Below, piece after piece: positions 30,976 to 37,464 of a stretch of DNA of 40,641 bases. Each line of letters starts with the position of its first letter. The first letter of the stretch is position 1. The position numbers were made by a program, and so were the translations under genes. The notes under the pieces were generated by a model. That model did not search any database, was not told the origin of the DNA, and worked only from the letters and a program-made list of their open reading frames with translations. Source of the stretch: Candidatus Aminicenantota bacterium (GTDB taxonomy: Bacteria; Acidobacteriota; Aminicenantia; UBA2199); NCBI GenBank assembly GCA_018262835.1, contig JADFDP010000015.1, positions 1 through 40,641 of the forward strand, read 5' to 3'.

Positions 30976-31550
30976 GATGCTCCTCCTCCGTTCAATGGCA
31001 TTCCGGCCAGATCGACGCTTTCCCTCAGGAGCCGGAGGCCGCGCGAGAAACGCTGGCGGGCGGCGTCGATGCGGATGCCGGCCACCTGCGCCGCCTGCTC
31101 GTAGCTGAGCCCCTCGATGCCGACCAGGATCACGGCTTCGCGGTAGATCCCGGGCAGGCTCCCCAGCGCCGCCTCCAGCAGCGCCTGCTGCTCGGAGCGC
31201 TGGGTCGTTTCCAGGGGAGTGGGCGGCGGGGCGGAAATGACCTGGAGCCGGCCGAGCTCGTTCAGGTAATGCGCGTCGCGGCTGCGCCAGCGGCACCAGC
31301 TGAAGAATAGGTTGCGGGCGATGGTGAAGAGCCAGGGCAGCAGCTGGCTGTCGGCGCGCAGGGTGTGCAGCTTGGCCACCGCCCGGCACCAGGTTTCCGA
31401 GGAGAGGTCCTGCGCCGCTTCGCGCTCGCCGGCGAGCCGCGCCAGGTAGGAGAACAGCCGGGGCTGGTAGCGGCGGTAGGCGGCGCGCAGGGCGGCCGCA
31501 TCACCCCGGCGCAGCTCGAGCAGGAGGACATCATCGGTCGCTTCAGCCAT
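30972..31550 (-). CDS. ECF-type RNA polymerase sigma factor
   Basis: 192 aa. Region 2 spans RRYQPRLFSYLARLAGEREA with the DLSSETWCRAVAKLHTL and PWLFTIARNLFFSWCRWR segments that bind core polymerase and the -10 element. Region 4 spans ALLEAALGSLPGIYREAVIL and GLSYEQAAQVAGIRIDAARQ, the helix-turn-helix that reads the -35 element. The start at 31550 has AGGGAGAAGC upstream; the frame stays open for long upstream but without coding character. A TATAAT box lies at about 31566-31571 (minus strand). The gene overlaps the membrane partner by four bases. Confidence 0.88.
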   Translation of the reverse strand: MAEATDDVLLLELRRGDAAALRAAYRRYQPRLFSYLARLAGEREAAQDLSSETWCRAVAKLHTLRADSQLLPWLFTIARNLFFSWCRWRSRDAHYLNELGRLQVISAPPPTPLETTQRSEQQALLEAALGSLPGIYREAVILVGIEGLSYEQAAQVAGIRIDAARQRFSRGLRLLRESVDLAGMPLNGGGAS

Positions 31551-31590
31551 GCTTCTCCCTGGATCATTATAACGGATCGCGGGGATTTTT

Positions 31591-31607
31591 GTGACCGCCC
31601 CCGTCAC
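31591..31607. promoter_or_regulatory. Inverted repeat in the sigma-factor promoter region
   Basis: GTGAC-CGCCCCC-GTCAC lies between the divergent sigma factor and small membrane protein genes, just upstream of the sigma gene's TATAAT. It could be an operator or the ECF sigma factor's own recognition site. Short arms (5 bp) keep this tentative. Confidence 0.25.
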
Positions 31608-31661
31608 ATCCATGCCGCCGCCGGCGTTATCAGGGTGAAAATCCATGCAAAGGAGTCGAAC

Positions 31662-32000
31662 ATGGCATTGGGAATCATCCTTACGCTCTTGATCGTGGCC
31701 CTGGGGCTGTTTACCGTCGGCGTTGCCGTCTCTTTCCTGCTGAAGCCCACCGAGGTGAAGCTGGGCTTCATCCGCCCCCTCTCCATCGCCACCACCTACG
31801 CCAGCATCGTCGGCGTCGTCACCGGCCTGGCCGTTACCCTGACCCAGATTTCCTGGGAGTTGAAGCCTGGCGCCGGCCTGGGCAATACCGCCCTGTTCCT
31901 GGGCGGCATCAGCGAGGCGCTGGTACCGGCCATCATCGGCTTCTCCCTGCTGACCATCGCCTGGGTCGCCGTTTCCCTGGGCATGAGGAAGCATATCTAG
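31662..32000 (+). CDS. Three-span membrane protein, weakly ExbB/MotA-like
   Basis: 112 aa with three hydrophobic spans: GIILTLLIVALGLFTVGVAV, IATTYASIVGVVTGLAVTLT, and LVPAIIGFSLLTIAWVAVSL. The end ISEALVPAIIGFSLL resembles the third helix of MotA/TolQ/ExbB proton-channel proteins (E-A-L-x-P/T-x-x-G), but the protein is too short to be a full member. AAGGAGTCGAAC precedes the ATG. It is divergent from the sigma factor gene and shares the 111-base intergenic region, so it may be a regulon member. Confidence 0.6.
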   Translation: MALGIILTLLIVALGLFTVGVAVSFLLKPTEVKLGFIRPLSIATTYASIVGVVTGLAVTLTQISWELKPGAGLGNTALFLGGISEALVPAIIGFSLLTIAWVAVSLGMRKHI

Positions 32001-32009
32001 GACATTGGG

Positions 32010-32090
32010 GGGACGATAGCCATACCATTGAATCTCCTGAATGGGATAAGAAGGCCCCATTCACATTTTCACAGTCCGTCCCCGAGTTTT
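32010..32090. repeat. Interspersed-repeat unit
   Basis: GGGGGGACGATAGCC (about 32006-32020) faces ACAGTCCGTCCCC (about 32071-32083) as loosely inverted ends about 75 bases apart. The right end repeats the 28.57-kb copy. It sits at the convergence of the small membrane protein and the NTF2-fold gene. Confidence 0.4.
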
Positions 32091-32095
32091 TGGCG

Positions 32096-32584
32096 TCAAC
32101 CGCGCGGAACGAGCATAAGCCGCACGGCGGCTATCTTCCAGATGCCGTCGATCTTTTGGCCTACGCAGGTGAAGAGAACGCTCAGGTGGGGCGCTTCGCC
32201 TTCCGCCGCCTTTTCCCGGGCCACAACGATCGTGCCGTCGCCGATGGCCGCGTCGGGGCCGAGAAAGCGGAGACGCCGGATCATGGTCAGATGGCGGAAA
32301 TCGGCCGGCAGCTGGCTGAACACGACCGCAGCGAAGTACTGCTCGATCTGCTTCCGGCCGCTCAGCACCTCCCCCGTATGCCATTGGAAGTCCGCATCAT
32401 CCAGAAACAGGCCGCCCAGAGCGGCCGCATCGCGGCGGTTCCAGGCCGCATCCAGACTCGCGCTGACCTGCCGGATGGCAACAGTGTCGGCCACCCGCTC
32501 ATCGCCCTGGCCGCGGGCGGCGGCCGGGACGGAACCGGAGAAAAGGGAGCCCCAAAAAACAATCGCGCATAACAAAGCTTTCAT
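32096..32584 (-). CDS. Exported SgcJ/EcaC-like NTF2-fold protein
   Basis: 162 aa with a signal peptide (MKALLCAIVFWGSLFSGSVP, cleavage near AAAR). The mature part is one SnoaL/NTF2-like cone fold: VSASLDAAWNRRDAAALGGL, FLDDADFQWHTGEVLSGRKQ, IEQYFAAVVFSQLPADFRHL, IGDGTIVVAREK and VLFTCVGQKIDGIWKIAAVR. The SgcJ/EcaC group is named after antibiotic-cluster proteins but most members are uncharacterised. No catalytic residues can be assigned. AAGGAGATCACG precedes the ATG. Confidence 0.75.
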   Translation of the reverse strand: MKALLCAIVFWGSLFSGSVPAAARGQGDERVADTVAIRQVSASLDAAWNRRDAAALGGLFLDDADFQWHTGEVLSGRKQIEQYFAAVVFSQLPADFRHLTMIRRLRFLGPDAAIGDGTIVVAREKAAEGEAPHLSVLFTCVGQKIDGIWKIAAVRLMLVPRG

Positions 32585-32702
32585 CGTGATCTCCTTGAAT
32601 ACGCACCGATTCCGGAATGTTAATCACCCGTTCGGCGGAAGTCAAGCGCCGTCCCCAAATGCCAGCATCGTCACCAAATGCTGCACCCGTAGCGGGTGAA
32701 TT

Positions 32703-32927
32703 TCAGTTCCCGCCTTTCCGCAGGCTGAATATTCCCTGGACCAGGTTGGCACCGGAAGCCGCCCCGCTGAGATAAAACAGCAGGAATTTCGCAAGAGACA
32801 CTCCACCCTGTGTGTAAAATACGATTGCGACGCAGAGGAAAACAAGGCTCAAAGCAAAAAAGCGCAGGTAACTTCTTTTTATTTTTCGGCTCCTCCTGTT
32901 CCCGGTTTCGATTATTTCAAAAAACAT
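32703..32927 (-). CDS. Small two-span membrane protein
   Basis: 74 aa from ATG 32927 (MFFEIIETGNRRSRKIKRSY), with a basic N-terminus and two spans (FFALSLVFLCVAIVFYT and LAKFLLFYLSGAASGANLVQ). Start choice is weak: no good ribosome site precedes this ATG, and one at 32984 would add 19 residues. The hydrophobic pattern and absence of alternatives support it as a real gene. No family recognised. Confidence 0.45.
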   Translation of the reverse strand: MFFEIIETGNRRSRKIKRSYLRFFALSLVFLCVAIVFYTQGGVSLAKFLLFYLSGAASGANLVQGIFSLRKGGN

Positions 32928-33048
32928 GATAACGTTTCTGGAGGCTGATGTCGATAGTGTATGAATTAAAGCCAGCAAAGTCATAATGTCAAGCCCGCTC
33001 CCGGAGTCCCCTTGCCGGGATGAGCAGCGTTTCCATTCCATCCAGTGG

Positions 33049-33102
33049 TTGACTTTGCAGAAAAATATCCTAAAATTCAAGCATGGGGCGAATCGATTTT
33101 CC
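33049..33102 (+). promoter_or_regulatory. Promoter with palindromic operator-like element, copy 1
   Basis: TTGACT (33049-33054) and TAAAAT (33071-33076) are 16 bases apart. GGGGCGAATCGATTTTCC at 33085-33102 follows, starting 14 bases after the start of the -10 box. It is the least perfect of the three related sites (see 35787 and 37391). The linker TCAAGCATG also resembles CCAGCATG in copy 3. Confidence 0.5.
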
Positions 33103-33147
33103 AATCATCAGCGAGCATTTTGTTCATGTTGAAAAGGCGAGTTGAAG

Positions 33148-34557
33148 ATGAAAAAAAAACCATTGCTTCCCATCATTGGGATTGCCCTGGCCGCGCTGCT
33201 CCTGGCCTGTTGCCGTGTTCCACCGCCAACGCCTGCAAGCCAGGAAAACGTGTACTACGTTGCAGCCAATGGCAGTGATTCCAACCCCGGAACGGAGGCC
33301 CAACCCTGGCTGACGATCCGGAAGGCTGCCTATACCCTGGTCGCAGGGGATACGCTGTACATCCGGGCGGGTGACTACCCCGAACGCGTTGTCCCGCAAA
33401 ATTCGGGAAGTGAGGGGAATCCCATCACCTACGCGGCCTACCCCGGTGAGGTGGTCACCATTGAGGGGACGGGGGTGGATGTACCGGAATATAGCGGGTT
33501 GTTCGACCTGACGGGGCGGGATTACCTCCGCATTTCGGGTTTGCGGGTGATCCACTCGAAGTATTATGGCATCGTGGCTGAAAATTCCAGCCACATCGTC
33601 ATCGAACGCAACACCACCTATGACACGTATTCATCCGGCATCTCTTCGTGGAACAGCCATGACATCATCGTGGATGGCAACGAAGTGGTTGGGGCGTGCA
33701 CCGGCATTTGGCAGGAGCACATCTCGATCAGCAACACCGGCTCTTTCGAGGTGCGCTACAACCACATCCACCATGTCATGCCTGGCACGGAGGGCAAGGA
33801 GGGGATGAGCATCAAGGACGCTTCAGCCCACGGGAAAGTGTACGGCAACCACGTGCACCACCTGAATCATGTGGGCATCTACGTGGACGCCGAGGCCGAG
33901 CATTTGCTCGACATTGAAGTTTATCAGAACCTTGTCCACGACATCCATGGCATGGGTTTCTCTCTGGCTTCCGAAGCGGGCGGACTGTTGGAAAATGTCC
34001 GCCTGTACAACAACATTGCCTATAACAACCAGGTTGGCATATGGCTGTCGACCTGCTGCATGGCCTCGCACCCCTTCAAAGACATTAGCATCATCAACAA
34101 CACCTTTGCCCATAACGGGCTGGGTAGCTGGGGCGGCGGCATCGGAATCGAAAACACGCAGATGGAGAATCTGGTCATCCGCAACAACATTTGCAGCCAG
34201 AATACCTATTCGCAGATGGCCGCCCCGGCCAGCGTTCTGTCGGAGGTCAGCGCGGATCACAACCTGGCCGACGGGGATCATGACCCCGAGTACGAGTTCC
34301 ATGGCCAGGGTGATCTCGTCGATGTGTCCGCCTTGTTCGTAAACCCGCTGACGGGTGATTATCGCCTGCAAGCCGCCTCGCCGGCGATTGACGCCGGGGC
34401 CGCGCTCGCTGCCCCCGCCATCGATTTCGACGGGGAATCCCGCCCCCAGGATGGCAACGGGGACGGCCGTGCGCTCTACGACATCGGGGCGTACGAATTC
34501 GTCGTCCCGGTCGTTTCAGCGTCCGCCTATCTGCCGCCGGATGTAAAAAATCGTTAG
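33148..34557 (+). CDS. Beta-helix lipoprotein with choice-of-anchor-Q-type C-terminus
   Basis: 469 aa. The start is ATG 33148; a TTG two codons upstream is possible. The signal ends IALAALLLACC, a clear lipobox. The N-terminal VYYVAANGSDSNPGTEAQPW-LTIRKAA is the DUF1565-type opening of surface parallel beta-helix proteins. PbH1 coils follow (HIVIERNTTYDTYSSGISSW, IIVDGNEVVGACTGIWQEH, VRLYNNIAYNNQVGIWLS, NNTFAHNG, RNNICSQN). The end SPAIDAGAALAAPAIDFDGE with DIGAYEF is the 'choice-of-anchor Q' motif. The likely role is a polysaccharide-binding or lyase-like surface protein; no catalytic residues can be assigned. The last 47 bases of the gene are duplicated at 37270. Confidence 0.8.
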   Translation: MKKKPLLPIIGIALAALLLACCRVPPPTPASQENVYYVAANGSDSNPGTEAQPWLTIRKAAYTLVAGDTLYIRAGDYPERVVPQNSGSEGNPITYAAYPGEVVTIEGTGVDVPEYSGLFDLTGRDYLRISGLRVIHSKYYGIVAENSSHIVIERNTTYDTYSSGISSWNSHDIIVDGNEVVGACTGIWQEHISISNTGSFEVRYNHIHHVMPGTEGKEGMSIKDASAHGKVYGNHVHHLNHVGIYVDAEAEHLLDIEVYQNLVHDIHGMGFSLASEAGGLLENVRLYNNIAYNNQVGIWLSTCCMASHPFKDISIINNTFAHNGLGSWGGGIGIENTQMENLVIRNNICSQNTYSQMAAPASVLSEVSADHNLADGDHDPEYEFHGQGDLVDVSALFVNPLTGDYRLQAASPAIDAGAALAAPAIDFDGESRPQDGNGDGRALYDIGAYEFVVPVVSASAYLPPDVKNR

Positions 34558-34617
34558 CTGCAGTAAGGGAAAAAGGATTCAGGGCAAAAGTAATAATGAA
34601 AGACCTGACCCCAATGC
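34511..34617 (+). repeat. 107-bp direct repeat, copy 1 (gene 3' end plus downstream)
   Basis: This block matches 37270-37376 at 103 of 107 positions by eye. It covers the last 15 codons and stop of the beta-helix lipoprotein gene plus 60 bases downstream, ending in GACCTGACCCCAATGC. Confidence 0.85.
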
Positions 34618-34670
34618 TGCATTAAACGCTTCACCCTGTCATTGGGTGATAGGAAAACAGGTTTCAGCAA

Positions 34671-34716
34671 TTGACTTTTCTACAGGCCTATTTTAAACTG
34701 GCTCCTTTAAAAGGAG
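34671..34716 (+). promoter_or_regulatory. Promoter with inverted repeat covering the ribosome site
   Basis: TTGACT (34671-34676) and TAAACT (34694-34699) are 17 bases apart. CTCCTTT-A-AAAGGAG at 34702-34716 follows, and its right arm is the ribosome-binding site of the gene at 34721. As RNA the stem could hide the site; as DNA it sits where the operator-like palindromes of three neighbouring genes sit. Confidence 0.45.
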
Positions 34717-34720
34717 AAAA

Positions 34721-35380
34721 ATGCGACTTGTAACCAAGCAAACGCTATTATTAATACTGACCTTTGTTCTTCTCATCGGCCATGCAGCGGCTGTTTGGGG
34801 GCAGGACGCGCCGACCCCCGAAGGATACCAACGCGCGAACAAGCTACCCCCGGGATTCCAGGTTCTGGTACCGCAAGGATATGCGATCCAATCGCAACAA
34901 TCGGTCAAATACGGCAATATGGCCAATATTTCTTTTGTCGCCAACAAGCAGTTCACCGGTCGCCACTCGCTTTACTTCAGCGAATATCATCTGGACCTGA
35001 ACCTGAAGGAGTCGCCAAGCCAGCTGATCAAAATGCAGGCGCCCATGTACCAACAGAAGCTGGAACAGGATGTCCAGGCGAAAATGATCAGCCGAGAGTC
35101 GGACGCGGTTACGGCCTACGACCCACCCCAACTGACGCGGTATTCCTGGGGGGCGGGAGTCAGCCAACGGGTTGTTCACAAATACATGGGCGCCGGAACA
35201 GCGCCGGACGAGGTGGAATATCGTTGCGATTATCATGGACTGATCGTAGGCGACCGATCCATCAAGCTGTTTAAATTGTCGGTTTCCGGGGTGGGAACCC
35301 GCGCCGAAGCAGATCAGTGGGCCGAACGGGTGGCGAAAGAGATCGGCAAGACCGGCCTCGTCAACTTGAATCTGAATTAG
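34721..35380 (+). CDS. Exported protein of unknown function
   Basis: 219 aa with a signal peptide (MRLVTKQTLLLILTFVLLIG, cleavage near AVWGQ). The mature part has a beta-rich pattern (GFQVLVPQGYAIQSQQ, ANISFVANKQFTGRHSLYFS, KLFKLSVSGVGTRAEADQWA) with a PsbP/Mog1-like feel similar to the gene at 24361, but no motif that fixes the family. It ends LVNLNLN. AAGGAG precedes the ATG. A transposon remnant follows within 15 bases of the stop. Confidence 0.55.
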   Translation: MRLVTKQTLLLILTFVLLIGHAAAVWGQDAPTPEGYQRANKLPPGFQVLVPQGYAIQSQQSVKYGNMANISFVANKQFTGRHSLYFSEYHLDLNLKESPSQLIKMQAPMYQQKLEQDVQAKMISRESDAVTAYDPPQLTRYSWGAGVSQRVVHKYMGAGTAPDEVEYRCDYHGLIVGDRSIKLFKLSVSGVGTRAEADQWAERVAKEIGKTGLVNLNLN

Positions 35381-35392
35381 TTCTAGTGAATT

Positions 35393-35718
35393 GGGGACGG
35401 TGCTTTACTTTATTACTTTAGCCGTCATTTTGCCCCAAGCCGTTCCCTGGAATCCATATACAGTTTCCCCAGCGAATTTTGCTTGATGCCGGAGAATTCG
35501 GGCAATTGCGCGATCTCCCTATAGGTGAGCCCAGACAACTCCCTCAGTCGAACCAACAGTTCCCCCGTAAATGCTTGCCGGTCATCGTTCCAAAGTCGAG
35601 TTGTTAGCGAAGTCACAAATTCAAGCACCCTGTCCAGAGGTTCCTCGAATGTTTAAAATCGCGACCCGGCCCCAGGGTTTCAGAGCTCCCCAAAGTAACA
35701 AAGTCAAGCATCGTCCCC
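35393..35718 (-). mobile_element. 326-bp transposase remnant unit with inverted ends (copy B)
   Basis: The left end GGGGACGGTGCTTTACTTTA... (35393-35419) and right end (35692-35718) match as inverted repeats at 24 of 27 positions. From about 35650 down to a stop at 35425 the minus strand encodes a RAYT-like C-terminus: EEPLDRVLEFVTSL, TGELLVRLRELSGLTYREIA and QLPEFSGIKQNSLGKLYMDS. The catalytic Y1 region is missing. The C-terminal helix-turn-helix is shared with the units at 24.2 and 37.0 kb. Total length equals that of the 36932-37257 unit although different parts of the transposase are kept. Confidence 0.7.
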
Positions 35719-35786
35719 GGAGAGGTCCTTTGGCTTTTTTCGCCGCCAATGTGCGCCAAGGGGGGCCAAGGGGCCCTGGCCGAGTA

Positions 35787-35842
35787 TTGCAATTCCAGTA
35801 AAAGTTCCCTAAAATCCCTTCATAGGGAAAATTGAATTTTCC
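35787..35842 (+). promoter_or_regulatory. Promoter with palindromic operator-like element, copy 2
   Basis: TTGCAA (35787-35792) and TAAAAT (35810-35815) are 17 bases apart. GGAAAATT-G-AATTTTCC, a perfect 8-bp palindrome, lies at 35826-35842, 15-16 bases after the start of the -10 box. Both boxes are identical to those of the 37391 promoter. Confidence 0.6.
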
Positions 35843-35862
35843 TTTTGTCGCAGGAGGGGGAA

Positions 35863-36900
35863 ATGAAAAGGAAATCTTTTTTGTTTGTTTTTTGGGTTTT
35901 TATTTTATTGCTTCCATTGACTTTAGTTTTCCCACAAACCGTAATCAAGCAAAAGAAAACGACATTCTCAATCCTAAAGGTGACCGTGCCCGATCTGATC
36001 GGAAAGACGTTCGCTCAGGCAAAAGAAATTCTTGAGAATAAAAAGCTGGGGTGTGTCAGAGAAATCATTCTGACCGAAAAGGCCGAATTCCAGGGGAAGG
36101 AGGGTACTATCGTTCGACAGGACCCACAGCCGGGAAGCGAAACCGCTTCGGGAACAAAAGTTCGTTTAGTTGAATACAACCCGCCAAAAAATGTTCGGCT
36201 TGCTGTCAGAAAAGTGGACCTTTTAATTGACAACGTCTACTGGACGAAACATCCGACCCGAAACACGGACAGGCTGATTGTCTTAATAATGGGGAAAGAA
36301 TCCGGCAAACCGGTAAAAGACCTTAATCAACTGGATATCAAGGTGGTACTCCGAGATAAAAACCAAACAGAAATTTACTACAGCCTGGCAACGTTTTCAA
36401 CTTCCTTCAGTTCAGACGGTATTGCTTCGGTAATTTTTGACGCCATTCCATATGGAAAAATGAACGACACATACTATATACGACTGACCATAGATCCGCT
36501 GAATAAAATCATCGACACCAATATGGCCAACAATGAGTTTGAAACAAAATCACTTGCTGATTTTGCGGTAAAAAGTATGTGGATCGAAGATGCTGGCAGC
36601 TATTACAAAATCAAAGCGACAATCAAAAATATGGGAACGGTAAAGCAAACCAAAGTCTTTTCTTATACCTGGTACGTTGAAGGCAAAGCGGATTCATTGA
36701 AGCTCGATGTCTATCTTGGGCCAAATCAGGAATATACCATCAATACTACTGCCCGAAAGGAATCAATTCCTGCTGACAAAAATTCCCTGCAAGTGAAGCT
36801 CCATTTAAATGACGGACTGGTTTCCTGGAGAAATAAAGTGATCGCCGAGATAGATTACGCAAACAACATTCTTGAACAAGACCTAAGTATTCCCAACTAG
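35863..36900 (+). CDS. Exported PASTA plus CARDB-like domain protein
   Basis: 345 aa. The start at 35863 follows GGAGGGGGAA. A signal peptide (MKRKSFLFVFWVFILLLPLT) leads into one PASTA domain (residues about 38-107: VTVPDLIGKTFAQAKEILEN, GTIVRQDPQPGSETASGTKV). Then come two CARDB-like Ig modules (VRLAVRKVDLLIDNVYWTKH and DFAVKSMWIEDAGSYYKIKA), each ending in the N-N-x-x-E pattern (DTNMANNEFE, DYANNILEQD). PASTA domains bind muropeptides and CARDB domains act as surface adhesion modules, so a cell-wall or surface role is likely. The base composition is clearly AT-richer than most neighbours, suggesting recent acquisition. It shares its promoter type with the genes at 33148 and 37465. Confidence 0.75.
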   Translation: MKRKSFLFVFWVFILLLPLTLVFPQTVIKQKKTTFSILKVTVPDLIGKTFAQAKEILENKKLGCVREIILTEKAEFQGKEGTIVRQDPQPGSETASGTKVRLVEYNPPKNVRLAVRKVDLLIDNVYWTKHPTRNTDRLIVLIMGKESGKPVKDLNQLDIKVVLRDKNQTEIYYSLATFSTSFSSDGIASVIFDAIPYGKMNDTYYIRLTIDPLNKIIDTNMANNEFETKSLADFAVKSMWIEDAGSYYKIKATIKNMGTVKQTKVFSYTWYVEGKADSLKLDVYLGPNQEYTINTTARKESIPADKNSLQVKLHLNDGLVSWRNKVIAEIDYANNILEQDLSIPN

Positions 36901-36931
36901 AAAGCAAGGGAGAGCAAGGGGGGAAAGCAAG

Positions 36932-37257
36932 GGGGACGGTTCTTGTATTCTTGACATTACTCCCCCCACAAAGGAAACTTCGAGCGCGCCAGGCGGTATA
37001 GACATCCCATGCTATTCAGCTCCAGACCTGCAAAAAGATCCAGCTTCGCAATTTTCCGGTAGGTCATTCCCGCGCGCAGCAGACCAGAACGCAGATCTTG
37101 GCAAAAGCCTGAATCCTTCCCAGCAAAACTAGAAAGAACTCTTTATCCACTGCGGTCCTGAAAAGCGGGCTCCCTTCTTGTTCGCGGTTCATCGCGTCAG
37201 GGAAATCTCTTAAGAATATTTTTGCTGATCAAATACAAGAATACAAGAACCGTCCCC
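36932..37257 (-). mobile_element. 326-bp miniature REP-transposase element with both transposase ends (copy C)
   Basis: The ends are perfect 22-bp inverted repeats starting GGGGACGGTTCTTG (36932-36953 and 37236-37257). Inside, minus strand, 37192-37064 encodes MNREQEGSPLFRTAVDKEFF then LVLLGRIQAFAKICVLVCCA, which matches the N-terminal part of Y1 REP-associated transposases just before their HUH motif. It stops at TGA. Overlapping that stop, 37067-36957 encodes MTYRKIAKLDLFAGLELNSM then GCLYRLARSKFPLWGE, the C-terminal helix-turn-helix. The catalytic centre between them has been deleted, as in miniature elements that need a transposase in trans. Family assignment is from motif reading only. 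Confidence 0.7.
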
Positions 37258-37269
37258 TTTGGCTTCCGA

Positions 37270-37376
37270 TCGTTTCGGCGCCCGCCTATCTGCCGCCGGA
37301 TGTAAAAAATCGTTAGCTGCGGTAAGGGAAAAAGGATTCAGGGCAAATGTAATAATGAAAGACCTGACCCCAATGC
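37270..37376 (+). repeat. 107-bp direct repeat, copy 2
   Basis: This is a second copy of 34511-34617 with four mismatches by eye. It carries a headless last 15 codons of the beta-helix lipoprotein gene, its stop and downstream sequence. It begins 12 bases after the right end of the miniature element at 37257. Confidence 0.85.
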
Positions 37377-37390
37377 ATCACAGCCAACGA

Positions 37391-37446
37391 TTGCAATTTC
37401 ATCAGATTATTACTAAAATCCCAGCATGAGGAAAATTGATTTTCCT
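37391..37446 (+). promoter_or_regulatory. Promoter with palindromic operator-like element, copy 3
   Basis: TTGCAA (37391-37396) and TAAAAT (37414-37419) are 17 bases apart. AGGAAAAT-TG-ATTTTCCT, a perfect 8-bp palindrome at 37429-37446, lies over the expected transcript start of the downstream ornithine-cyclodeaminase-like gene. The linker CCAGCATG matches CAAGCATG of the 33-kb copy. Confidence 0.6.
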
Positions 37447-37464
37447 GTCCGTTAGTGCAACTGT

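Noticed and set aside
31551-32060. Long N-terminal extension of the sigma factor
   Set aside because: The upstream part is antisense to the small membrane protein gene and lacks coding character; the ATG at 31550 with its ribosome site fits normal ECF length.
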